Both the position numbers and the translations under genes were made by a program. Positions 13,701 through 20,762 of a stretch of 21,056 bases of DNA are shown in pieces. The stretch is taken from assembly GCA_016177355.1 (NCBI GenBank), contig JACOVL010000083.1, positions 1 to 21,056 of the forward strand. The letters run 5' to 3'. Every line of letters begins with the position of its first letter. Position 1 is the stretch's first letter. This DNA is from Betaproteobacteria bacterium (GTDB taxonomy: Bacteria > Pseudomonadota > Gammaproteobacteria > Burkholderiales > SG8-41). The notes beneath the pieces are model-generated. The model had not been told where the DNA came from. It was given only the letters and a program-made list of their open reading frames with translations, and made no database searches.

Positions 13701-15341
13701 TCAACGCGTGGCGCCGGGCGTCTGGAGGCGCTGGTAAAGCAGCCCGCCGATATAAAAGGTGATGCCCAGCACCACCAGGCTGATGATCCGCGCCAGTGGC
13801 GACGCGCCGCCCAGGTCATACAGCATGACCTTGGCCGCGGCCGCGCCGAACACGAGCAGCGAGGACTGCCCCAGCAGCCGGTCGCGTTGCCATAACGAAA
13901 GACCGAGGCACGCGAGCGCGAGCAGCCCCCACGCGGCGGACTCGACGATGCGCTCGTCGAACCCGTGAAGCGCCGCGGCCATCGCGCTGATGTGGCCGGC
14001 GTAAAGCAGCAATCCCTTGACGCCCTGGAGCGCTTCGCGCCCCCGGATCAGGTAATAACCCAGGTAGAGCTGCAGCGCGTAGGCGACCGCGAGCAGCGGC
14101 CGTCCCGGGACCCCGCGCAGATCCGTGTCGAAGACGATGCGCAGGTAATTGATCAGGAAGATCACGCCGGCCGCCGCCCAGACCGGCCACCTGGCGCCGA
14201 TACCGGCACCCTGCCGCAACGTCGCCAGGGCGACGACGGGCAGGATCACGAACGCCACCCACGGCGCCCAGCGATGGGGAACGACCTCGATGTAGCCGGC
14301 GTGAAACAGGACCAGCGCGATGTACGCCCACAACAGGAATTCGCCGCCGGGCAACGGACGCCGCAGGACCGCGCGGGCGGTGCCGTAGAGACCCGCGACG
14401 ACGAGGCCGCTGGCCGCCGCGATCCACGGCGCAAGCTCCGGCAAGTGCCGCTTCAACAGGGCGTACTGGAGAAAGTAGAAGATCAGAAGCGGCGGCAGGT
14501 GGCCCCACGCCGACGCGGAATCGAGGGGCGACTTGTTGCGGACCGAGAATACGGCGGTGGCGACGCCGAAGATTGCGAACTGGGCCGCCTGGAACACCAG
14601 CGCGGCGATCCATTCGTCGGGCGCCCGGTGGCGCCAGATAAAATCGAAAATGATCAGGGCCAGATAAAGCGCCAGCAGGTACACCAGGCGCCGGCCGTGC
14701 CAGACCGAGAAAACGCTGAATACGACGCTCCACGCCGAGAAGTAGATCACCAGGTCTGTGACCGACGGCGCCCCGGAGATCAATACCGGCGCGGAATACG
14801 AGCCCGCCACCGCGAACAGGGCGTAAAGATCGCTTGCGAACGCGCGGCACAGCCAGAGCGACAGCAGGCATACGAAGACCACCGCCGAGGCCGCGGGCGC
14901 GGCCTCCATGAATCCGTAGAAAAGATGCGCGCCGTAGATCGAGAGGAAAAGGGTGGCCACGCCGCCCGCCGGCAGCAACCCCGCGTACTGGCGGTTGACG
15001 TTGCGCATGAAGAGCCCCGCGCCGATCATCACCAGTCCCGAGATCGCAGCGAACGCGACCTGACGCACCGGCGTGAGCCATCCGTTCTCGACCGCCAGCC
15101 GGATCAGATAGGCCGCCGCGAGCACCAGCGCGGCCGCCCCGCCCCAGCCGAGGAAGCTGGTGACCAGCGACGGGCGGTCCCCCGCTTCCGGTTGCCGTGA
15201 GGGTGTCTTCGGTTGCAGCGGAAGCTGGATCGCCGGCTTCGCGATCTGCGCCGGGGCGGCCGTGACCGGCGGCCCCGCTTCGATCCGGGCGAGGCGCTCC
15301 TCAATGCCGGCAAAACGCCTTTCGATTTCCTCAGGACTCAT
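13701..15341 (-). CDS. DUF2339 family multispanning membrane protein
   Basis: A 546-residue inner-membrane protein of the DUF2339 type. Residues 1-23 (SPEEIERRFAGIEERLARIE) look like a short coiled coil; a proline-rich linker follows to about residue 58, then some 14 or more hydrophobic segments begin with the conserved GWGGAAALVLAAAYLIRLA. Late blocks include RIVFDTDLRG, AYALQLYLGYYL and the end SLVVLGITFYIGGLLYQRL. Proteins of this family often exceed 800 residues, so this is a short form. Function unknown in the family. It starts at ATG 15341 and is flanked by a remnant on each side (PIN fragment and SGNH fragment). Confidence 0.88.
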   Translation of the reverse strand: MSPEEIERRFAGIEERLARIEAGPPVTAAPAQIAKPAIQLPLQPKTPSRQPEAGDRPSLVTSFLGWGGAAALVLAAAYLIRLAVENGWLTPVRQVAFAAISGLVMIGAGLFMRNVNRQYAGLLPAGGVATLFLSIYGAHLFYGFMEAAPAASAVVFVCLLSLWLCRAFASDLYALFAVAGSYSAPVLISGAPSVTDLVIYFSAWSVVFSVFSVWHGRRLVYLLALYLALIIFDFIWRHRAPDEWIAALVFQAAQFAIFGVATAVFSVRNKSPLDSASAWGHLPPLLIFYFLQYALLKRHLPELAPWIAAASGLVVAGLYGTARAVLRRPLPGGEFLLWAYIALVLFHAGYIEVVPHRWAPWVAFVILPVVALATLRQGAGIGARWPVWAAAGVIFLINYLRIVFDTDLRGVPGRPLLAVAYALQLYLGYYLIRGREALQGVKGLLLYAGHISAMAAALHGFDERIVESAAWGLLALACLGLSLWQRDRLLGQSSLLVFGAAAAKVMLYDLGGASPLARIISLVVLGITFYIGGLLYQRLQTPGATR

Positions 15342-15359
15342 GTCCCCCCCTTATTGCAG

Positions 15360-15506
15360 TCATGGCAAAACCTGCTTGAGGACCGGTGCCCACCGCTGCC
15401 CGGCAAGCTTGCCGAATCCGGCCGGCGTCGGGTGCAGCTCGTTGGCCCACTCGCTTTCGGCCAGGCAGCCGGCAGGCAAACCCGCGGTCTGTAACGGGTC
15501 ACTGGC
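15360..15506 (-). pseudogene. C-terminal remnant of an SGNH/GDSL-like hydrolase
   Basis: In the gap between the Bug gene and the DUF2339 gene, one frame ending at TGA 15360-15362 reads LPAGCLAESEWANELHPTPA then GFGKLAGQRWAPVLKQVLP. The WANELHP..AGF.KLA string resembles the final block of SGNH/GDSL esterases (catalytic His before Pro). There is no start codon or upstream body: the frame runs back into the end of the Bug gene. It is probably a leftover of a deleted gene. The upstream limit of the remnant is approximate. Confidence 0.5.
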
Positions 15507-16503
15507 CCCGGATACCCGCCTGCCTGATCACGCGGCGCCACTGGTCGCGCTCGGCGCGGATGTGGGCGGCGAACTCCGCGGGCGTGGTGCCCGCGCCCTC
15601 CGAGCCGTCGGCGACGAGGCGCTTCATCATCTCGGGCGCGCGCACGGCCTTGATCGCTTCGCCGGCGACCCGGTCTACGACGGCCTTCCGGGTGCCCTTC
15701 GGCGCGATAAGGCCGTACCAGTTGACCACGACGACGCCCGGCACGCCCGCCTCGGCGAGGGTCGGCGTGTCGGGCAACGCGGGCGCGCGCTTGCCGGGCG
15801 ACACCGCCAGCGCGCGCAGGCGCCCGCCGTTGATGTGGACCTGGGAGGAGATGATGGTCGCGAACGACAGGTTGATGCGCCCGCCGACCAGGTCCGCGTA
15901 GGCGGCCCCCATGCCCTTGTACGGGATGTGGATCATCTTCGTGCCGGTGGCGATCTGGAACAGCTCCGTGGTCATGTGGATCGGGCTGCCGATGCCGGAC
16001 GAGCTGTAGTTCAGCTTGCCCGGGTTCGCGCGCGCGTACTTCACCAGCTCCAGCGCCGACTTCGCGGGCAGCGACGGATGCACGACCAGAACGTAGCCTT
16101 GCGCGGTGATCTGCGACACCGGCGTGAAGTCGCGCACGATGTCGAAGCGCGACGGGTAGAGCAGCGGGTGGATCACGGTGGTGGCGCTCAGCATCATCAG
16201 CGTCTGGCCGTCCGGCGCCGCGTTCGACAGGATCTCGAGCGCGACGTGGCTGCCCGCGCCGGGGCGGTTGTCCACGACGAAACTCTGCCCGAACGCGTCG
16301 GTCAGGCTCAGCGCGAGGCTGCGCGTGACGGCGTCCATGCCGCCGCCCGCCGCCAGCGGCACCAGCACCCGCACCGGCCGGCCCGGATAAGCTTGTCCTG
16401 AGCCCTGAGCTTGTCGAAGGGTCGAAGTGGTCTGGGCGTGGGAAGCCAGCGCGAGCAACGCCAACGGCAGCGCCAGCGCCTTCATGCAAGTGCGTGCTTT
16501 CAT
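15499..16503 (-). CDS. Bug-family (TctC) receptor with in-frame repeat insertion
   Basis: A 334-residue periplasmic TTT receptor. Signal peptide at residues 1-24 (MKALALPLALLALASHAQ), preceded by an extra MKARTC; GGAGGAGG lies upstream of the ATG at 16503. Mature blocks are YPGRPVRVLVPLAAGGGMDA, FGQSFVVDNRPGAGSHVALE, APDGQTLMM, PYKGMGAAYADLVGGRI and PDTPTLAEAGVPGVVVVNW. Between the cleavage site and YPGRP lies the string TTSTLRQAQGSGQA, encoded by a dispersed repeat (see 16390-16429); the other complete Bug proteins here lack it. Insertion at the signal/mature junction should be tolerated. Divergent from the Bug gene at 16724. Ligand unknown. Confidence 0.94.
   Translation of the reverse strand: MKARTCMKALALPLALLALASHAQTTSTLRQAQGSGQAYPGRPVRVLVPLAAGGGMDAVTRSLALSLTDAFGQSFVVDNRPGAGSHVALEILSNAAPDGQTLMMLSATTVIHPLLYPSRFDIVRDFTPVSQITAQGYVLVVHPSLPAKSALELVKYARANPGKLNYSSSGIGSPIHMTTELFQIATGTKMIHIPYKGMGAAYADLVGGRINLSFATIISSQVHINGGRLRALAVSPGKRAPALPDTPTLAEAGVPGVVVVNWYGLIAPKGTRKAVVDRVAGEAIKAVRAPEMMKRLVADGSEGAGTTPAEFAAHIRAERDQWRRVIRQAGIRGQ
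16390..16429. repeat. Dispersed short repeat inside the Bug coding region
   Basis: The stretch AGCTTGTCCTGAGC then CCTGAGCTTGTCGAAGGG and a partial GTCGAAG contains two overlapping copies of AGCTTGTC. It corresponds to a repeat that, from memory, recurs in many environmental proteobacterial genomes (CCTTCGACAAGCTCAGG) and shows up in proteins as STLRQAQG, STSSG or PFDKLRA. Here it is read in frame as residues about 26-37. Confidence 0.65.
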
Positions 16504-16519
16504 CGTGCCTCCTCCGCTG

Positions 16520-16543
16520 AGCGAAGCTTAGTAAGCTTTCGCT
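16520..16543. promoter_or_regulatory. Near-perfect inverted repeat between divergent Bug genes
   Basis: Arms AGCGAAGCTTA (16520-16530) and TAAGCTTTCGCT (16532-16543) pair over 11 bp with a single bulged base and a one-base centre. It sits 16 bp upstream of the minus-strand Bug start codon. It could be an operator or a 5' UTR hairpin. Confidence 0.5.
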
Positions 16544-16546
16544 GTG

Positions 16547-16590
16547 AAAATGGTGTCTGACCCCATTTATTCTCCATTTATTCTCTCGCT
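16547..16590. repeat. REP-like GGGGTCAGACCCC palindrome, copy 1
   Basis: AAATGGTGTCTGACCCCATTT (described by its parts: AAATGG, TGTCTGA, CCCCATTT) is a near-palindrome followed by TATTCTCCATTTATTCTC, a second partial ATTTATTC unit. It lies in the divergent spacer between two Bug genes. Confidence 0.65.
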
Positions 16591-16723
16591 ATGGTAACGT
16601 GGCCGGGCAGCCAGGAGGTGAAAACGAATAAGCACGGTACGACGCGTTGCCCGCGAAATCGGACCTCGCGCGGCAAGCGGCGACCCCCGGCCCAACCAAG
16701 GTAGCCAACCCAAGGAGGATGCG

Positions 16724-17692
16724 ATGAAACATGCAACTTGTGTGTTAGCAGGCCTGCTCCTTACATGCGCGGTGTCAGGCGCCCAGGCAGCGGAGGCAAG
16801 ATATCCCGACCGGCCATTGAGGTTCATCGTGCCGTTCGCGCCCGGCGGGCCCAGCGACATCCTGGCGCGCATGATGGGCCAGAAACTCAGTGAAAGCCTG
16901 GGGCAGACCGTCGTCGTCGATAACCGCGGCAGCGTGGGCGGCATACTCGGCTTCGAGCTTGGGGCGAAAGCGCCTCCGGACGGCTACACCATTCTGCTCG
17001 CGGTCAACAGCGGGCTCACCATCAACCCGCACGTCTTCAAAAAGCTGCCCTACGACGCGCAGCGCGACTTTCAGCCGATCACGCAGCTCACCAGCGGCGG
17101 CAATGTGGTGGTTGTGAACCCTTCGGTCCCGGCCAGGTCGGTAAAAGAGTTCATCGCCCTCGCCAAGGCCAAACCGGGAGTGATCAATCACGCCACGACC
17201 GGCGCCGGCAACCTGCTTGGCATCGCGCGATTCAAGGTGATGGCCGGTATCGATATGGTCCCCATCGCGTACAAGGGAACGGGACAGGCGGTAATCTCCC
17301 TGATCTCCGGAGAAGTGCAATTTTTTTTCATGAACCCGCTGGTCGCCGTGCCGCACGTCAAATCGGGCAAGCTGCGCGGGCTGGCCGTGACCTCCACTAC
17401 GCGCAACCCGGCCCTGCCCGACCTGCCGACCGTCGCCGAATCGGGAGTGCCCGGCTTCGAGAACATCACCTGGCATAACATCGTCGCGCCCGCCGGGACG
17501 CCCGGACCCATCGTGAAGCGGCTGAACACCGACCTGGTCAAGATCGTGAACCTGCCGGACGTGAAAGAGCGTTTGGAGGGGCAGGGGCTCACCCCTGTCG
17601 GCTCGACGCCGGAGCGGGTAAGCGCCAAGATCAAAGCAGAATCGATATTGTACGCGCAGGTGGTCAAGCAGATCGGCTACCAGCCGCAGTGA
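16724..17692 (+). CDS. Bug-family (TctC) tripartite tricarboxylate transporter receptor
   Basis: A 322-residue periplasmic receptor. Signal peptide of 22 residues (VLAGLLLTCAVSGAQA), then ARYPDRPLRFIVPFAPGGPS, LGQTVVVDNRGSVGGILG, APPDGYTILL, LPYDAQRDFQPITQL, AYKGTGQAVISLISGEV and PDLPTVAESGVPGFENITW. AAGGAGGATGCG precedes the ATG at 16724. Divergent from the Bug gene at 15499-16503 with a 220-bp spacer. The stop is followed at once by the REP-like hairpin copy 2. No TctA/TctB partner nearby. Confidence 0.95.
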   Translation: MKHATCVLAGLLLTCAVSGAQAAEARYPDRPLRFIVPFAPGGPSDILARMMGQKLSESLGQTVVVDNRGSVGGILGFELGAKAPPDGYTILLAVNSGLTINPHVFKKLPYDAQRDFQPITQLTSGGNVVVVNPSVPARSVKEFIALAKAKPGVINHATTGAGNLLGIARFKVMAGIDMVPIAYKGTGQAVISLISGEVQFFFMNPLVAVPHVKSGKLRGLAVTSTTRNPALPDLPTVAESGVPGFENITWHNIVAPAGTPGPIVKRLNTDLVKIVNLPDVKERLEGQGLTPVGSTPERVSAKIKAESILYAQVVKQIGYQPQ

Positions 17693-17746
17693 AAATGAAT
17701 GGGGTCGGGTTCACATTTCCACAAAAAGTGAACCCAGCCCCATTTA
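17693..17746. repeat. REP-like hairpin, copy 2, between convergent genes
   Basis: Arms AATGGGGTCGGGTTCAC (17698-17714) and GTGAACCCAGCCCCATT (17728-17744) are complementary except for two central bases, with a 13-nt AT-rich loop. It starts directly after the Bug stop codon and may work as a bidirectional terminator as well as a repeat. Confidence 0.75.
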
Positions 17747-17782
17747 CGCTCCGGTTCCGTCTCTGTCTATTTATTTTTCTCC

Positions 17783-18232
17783 TTACTTCTTGATTTCGGT
17801 TCCGGTGTAACTCAGGTCCTGCATGTCCGCTTTCGCCGTGGCGGCGTCAACCAGCTCAGGAAAGACGCGGTAGACGATGACGCCCAGCGTGACCGTCATC
17901 TTGACGTACTGCTCCTGGCCCCCGGCCAGCGTGAAGGTGAGCTTGCGCTCGACTTCCGTCGAGAGCAGCACTTCGTAATTGCCGGGATCGCGGTCCACGA
18001 AGAAAAAGCCGCCGGGTTTCGAATCGCCCACCTGCTGGCCGTTGAGCATGACCGAGGGCTGGATGCCCGACCCGAATATGACGCCGCTGCGGTAGAAATA
18101 TATCCGGCCCTTGCCCGCAGCCAGCGGCGGGATGGAGGCCTCGACTTCCTTGTATTTCGGGCCGCTGGCGCAGGCAGTGAGCCCCGACACGACGACCGCG
18201 GCAAGCAGCGCCTTGATGATCATTGCTTTCAT
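17783..18232 (-). CDS. DUF2846-domain lipoprotein
   Basis: A 149-residue protein with a lipoprotein signal peptide (MIIKALLAAVVVSGLTAC; lipobox LTAC, acylated Cys at about residue 21). The body matches DUF2846: GKGRIYFYRSGVIFGSGIQP, MLNGQQVGDSKPGGFFFVD, PGNYEVLLSTEVERKL and the LAGGQEQYVKMTVT strand set. It is a small beta-sandwich domain of unknown function on the envelope. The ATG at 18232 is chosen because the signal peptide follows directly and GGGGAG lies upstream; a longer frame to 18283 would spoil the signal. It follows the second lipoprotein gene by 10 nt. Confidence 0.9.
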   Translation of the reverse strand: MKAMIIKALLAAVVVSGLTACASGPKYKEVEASIPPLAAGKGRIYFYRSGVIFGSGIQPSVMLNGQQVGDSKPGGFFFVDRDPGNYEVLLSTEVERKLTFTLAGGQEQYVKMTVTLGVIVYRVFPELVDAATAKADMQDLSYTGTEIKK

Positions 18233-18242
18233 GTTGCTCCCC

Positions 18243-18629
18243 TTATTTTGTCGGCAAGACGGGTTGAGTAGCGAGCGGGGCAAAGGCTTTCTCGACGGGC
18301 AGATAGAACCCTACGAGCCTCCCGCCGGAAACGACGAGATACGCCTCGTGAACGTGTGCTCCCTCCACGGTCAGGGCGTCTCCACTGGACCTGAACACTT
18401 CGCCTTGAGCGATGCTGCCGATGTAAGTCCAGCTGGAATCCTGCTTGAGCGTTCGATGGTAGCCGGTGTGCAGCTCCACGGAGAGGTCCCTGGCGATCCG
18501 TATGAATCTGGGATTCCCCGAGAATACGGGGTCGGCCGAGGGCACGCGCCGCACTTCGGCAACGCAGGCAGCCAGCAGCAGGCACGCGATCAGGGCGATG
18601 CGGAGCGGCGTGGCGTACGGTTTTCCCAA
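18243..18629 (-). CDS. Small lipoprotein of unknown function
   Basis: A 128-residue protein with a lipoprotein signal (LRIALIACLLLAAC; lipobox LAAC). The mature part contains FIRIARDLSVELHTGYHRTL, SSWTYIGSIAQGEVFRSSGD, ALTVEGAHVHEAYLVVSGGR and VGFYLPVEKAFAPL, suggesting a single beta-rich domain. No family recognised. It lies directly upstream of the DUF2846 lipoprotein with a 10-nt gap, so the two are probably co-expressed and may act together at the envelope. Confidence 0.82.
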   Translation of the reverse strand: MGKPYATPLRIALIACLLLAACVAEVRRVPSADPVFSGNPRFIRIARDLSVELHTGYHRTLKQDSSWTYIGSIAQGEVFRSSGDALTVEGAHVHEAYLVVSGGRLVGFYLPVEKAFAPLATQPVLPTK

Positions 18630-18695
18630 GAGGCAATCCTCCGCCGGTCCGTCCCCTAATAAGATTTCGCTACTTTTGATGGAGCTTGATCCCGT

Positions 18696-19508
18696 TTATT
18701 TCGCGCGCGCCGTGATCACCAGCGCCCGGCGGTCGGTGCGGAACGGCTTGTCGCCGAACTCGCGCGCGAGCGCGGCGGTGACCGCCTCGACGGCTGCGTC
18801 CAGCGCAACCCCGTGCTGCTGGATCTCGTGGCTCGCCGGCGTGCCCCGGACGATGCCGGTGGCGTAGTCCCGGGCGGATGGGGACATCGCGGTGACCGTC
18901 ACCGGCTCGATCTCGATCCGGTCAAATCCCCCGCCGGAGAGCAGGCGCCGGATGAAGTCGCGGTCGTTGAACCCGAACGGGACCTTGAAGAATTCCGGTT
19001 CGCGGCCCCCGAAAAAAGTGCAGACCGTGTCCTGGGCGACGCGGGCGGCCGCGTTTCCCTCCAGCCCGTCCCAGACGTTGAACGCGAACAGTCCGCCGGG
19101 AGCCAGCACGCGCCGGGCCTCACAGAAAGCGGCCGCCTTGTCCGGCACGAACATCACGCCGAATCCGCACGCGGTGGCGCCGAACGACGCATCCCCGAAC
19201 TGCAAAGTCATGGCATCGGCTTTTTGCCACTCGATGGAAGCATCCGCCAGTTTGGCGCGCGCATAGTCCAGCATCGGCTGGTTGAGATCGGTAGCGACGA
19301 GGCGGACCGATGCGGGGAGGCGCGCACGCAACCGCTTCGTGAGGATGCCCGTGCCGCAGGCGGTTTCGAGCACCGCGCCCGCCGGGCGGTCGTTGGCCAC
19401 GCGGCCGGCCAGGTCGTCGGCGAAGGGCTCGAACTGGGCCGGCCCGAGATAGCGGTCGTAGTTCTCGGGGATGGAGCCTACGAAACTCGCCGTGCCCTTG
19501 TCCGCCAT
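18696..19508 (-). CDS. Class I SAM-dependent methyltransferase
   Basis: A 270-residue methyltransferase of the UbiE/Methyltransf_11 type. Motif I is VLETACGTGILTKRL, motif II the acidic VATDLNQPMLDYAR, then KADAMTLQFGDASFGATACG and the post-motif ARRVLAPGGLFAFNVWDGL. The ATG at 19508 gives MADKGTASFVGSIPENYDRY, a common N-terminus for this type; a TTG at 19547 would add 13 residues without a clear ribosome site. Substrate unknown; no biosynthetic partners nearby. Confidence 0.9.
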   Translation of the reverse strand: MADKGTASFVGSIPENYDRYLGPAQFEPFADDLAGRVANDRPAGAVLETACGTGILTKRLRARLPASVRLVATDLNQPMLDYARAKLADASIEWQKADAMTLQFGDASFGATACGFGVMFVPDKAAAFCEARRVLAPGGLFAFNVWDGLEGNAAARVAQDTVCTFFGGREPEFFKVPFGFNDRDFIRRLLSGGGFDRIEIEPVTVTAMSPSARDYATGIVRGTPASHEIQQHGVALDAAVEAVTAALAREFGDKPFRTDRRALVITARAK

Positions 19509-19627
19509 GACCGGCCTTGCCTGAAAGTGTGATGGGGCATAGAGCAACTTGCCGTCCTGCTTTGGGCGAGACAGCGCGGGGGTATGAGGGAAAACTTGAA
19601 CTTAACCTGTTGAAATAATTGTTCTTT

Positions 19628-19655
19628 TAGTGGAGTCTGGCCCCATTCATTGTTC
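19628..19655. repeat. REP-like element, copy 3
   Basis: TAGTGGAGTCTGGCCCCATT then CATTGTTCC matches the core of copy 1 (GGTGTCTGACCCCATTTATT). It ends next to the stop of the Bug gene at 19657. A weaker relative (GATGGAGCTTGATCCCGTTT) lies at about 18677-18696 beside the methyltransferase stop. Confidence 0.6.
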
Positions 19656-19656
19656 C

Positions 19657-20628
19657 TCATTCGACCCGGATATTCGCCGCCCGGATCACCTTGGCGTATT
19701 TATCGACCTCGCTCTTGAAAAAATCCCCCAGCTCCTCGGGACTGCCGCCGACGGCGTCCAGGGCCTGCTTCGGATAGAACGACTTGATCTCGGGGGTGCC
19801 GAGCGCCTTCTTGATCTCCGAGTTCATCCTGTCCACGACTGGTCTCGGCGTGCCCTCCGGGTAGAACATCGCGTACCAGTTGTAGGACACGAACCCCGGG
19901 TACATCGAGTCCATCGTGGGCAGGTCCGGAAGCGCCGAGGACCGCTTCGTCGTCGTTACCGCGAACGCCTTGGCCCTGCCGCTCGTCAAGTGGGGCATGA
20001 TCGACGGCGCGGTGGCGAAGATGTAATCGATCTCGCCGGAGATCAACGCGATCACCGCCGGCCCGCCGCCCCGGTAGGTGATCACGGTGGACTTGAGACC
20101 GAACCTCTGATTGAACATTTCCGCCGCGAGATGGGCGGTGGTGCCGGCGGTGTTGCCGCCGACGTTCATGCTTACCCGCGTGCGCTTCGCCAGCGCGATC
20201 AGCTCCTTCACCGATTTCACCGGCACGCTGGGATGCAGCGAGAGAACGAGCGGCGTCGAGGATATCAAGCTGATCGGCTGGAGATCCTTGTGCACGTCGA
20301 ATTTCATGCGCTTGGCAAAGAGGGTGGTGACCGGCGCGATGCTGCCCGACGTGAAAAGTATCGTGTAGCCGTCCGGCGGGGAATCCACGGCGAGCTGGGT
20401 CGCGATCAGACCCGAGGCGCCGGTCCGGTTCTCGATGATGAAGTTCTGGCCCGTGCTCTTCTGGAACGCGTTCGACAGCACCCGGGCCTGGATGTCCGTT
20501 CCGCCGCCCGGCGGGAACGGTACCAGGATGCGCACCGCCTTGTCGGGCCACTGCTGCGCAATGGATTGAAGCGGAAGGATGAAACCAATCGCCGCGACTG
20601 CCGCCAGCGCGCATGCTTTGTTTTTCAT
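19657..20628 (-). CDS. Bug-family (TctC) tripartite tricarboxylate transporter receptor
   Basis: A 323-residue periplasmic receptor with a signal peptide (ACALAAVAAIGFILPLQSIAQ). Blocks are WPDKAVRILVPFPPGGGTDI, TGQNFIIENRTGASGLIATQ, SPPDGYTILF, FDVHKDLQPISLI, TYRGGGPAVIALISGEIDYI and PDLPTMDSMYPGFVSYNWY. ATG 20628 is preferred to a GTG at 20634 because GAGGAGG lies five nt upstream of it. The 134-bp spacer up to the next gene holds no clear promoter. The racemase/decarboxylase-like gene upstream on the same strand may be linked, since Bug genes often sit beside enzymes for the transported acid. Confidence 0.95.
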   Translation of the reverse strand: MKNKACALAAVAAIGFILPLQSIAQQWPDKAVRILVPFPPGGGTDIQARVLSNAFQKSTGQNFIIENRTGASGLIATQLAVDSPPDGYTILFTSGSIAPVTTLFAKRMKFDVHKDLQPISLISSTPLVLSLHPSVPVKSVKELIALAKRTRVSMNVGGNTAGTTAHLAAEMFNQRFGLKSTVITYRGGGPAVIALISGEIDYIFATAPSIMPHLTSGRAKAFAVTTTKRSSALPDLPTMDSMYPGFVSYNWYAMFYPEGTPRPVVDRMNSEIKKALGTPEIKSFYPKQALDAVGGSPEELGDFFKSEVDKYAKVIRAANIRVE

Positions 20629-20762
20629 CTGCACCTCCTCGTTGTAAGTATCGGCGGGATCACCTGACCATCCACCCGTAATGCTAGCACTTTGCGCTGT
20701 CGGGGGCCCGATTTCTGGAAACCTCAGCGTACCAAGAGTACAAGTGATTTTTGAGACCGCTT

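Noticed and set aside
13965..15200. Plus-strand 411-codon open frame opposite DUF2339
   Set aside because: Arg/Asp/Gln-rich antisense translation of hydrophobic codons, no motifs; the minus strand encodes clear membrane segments.
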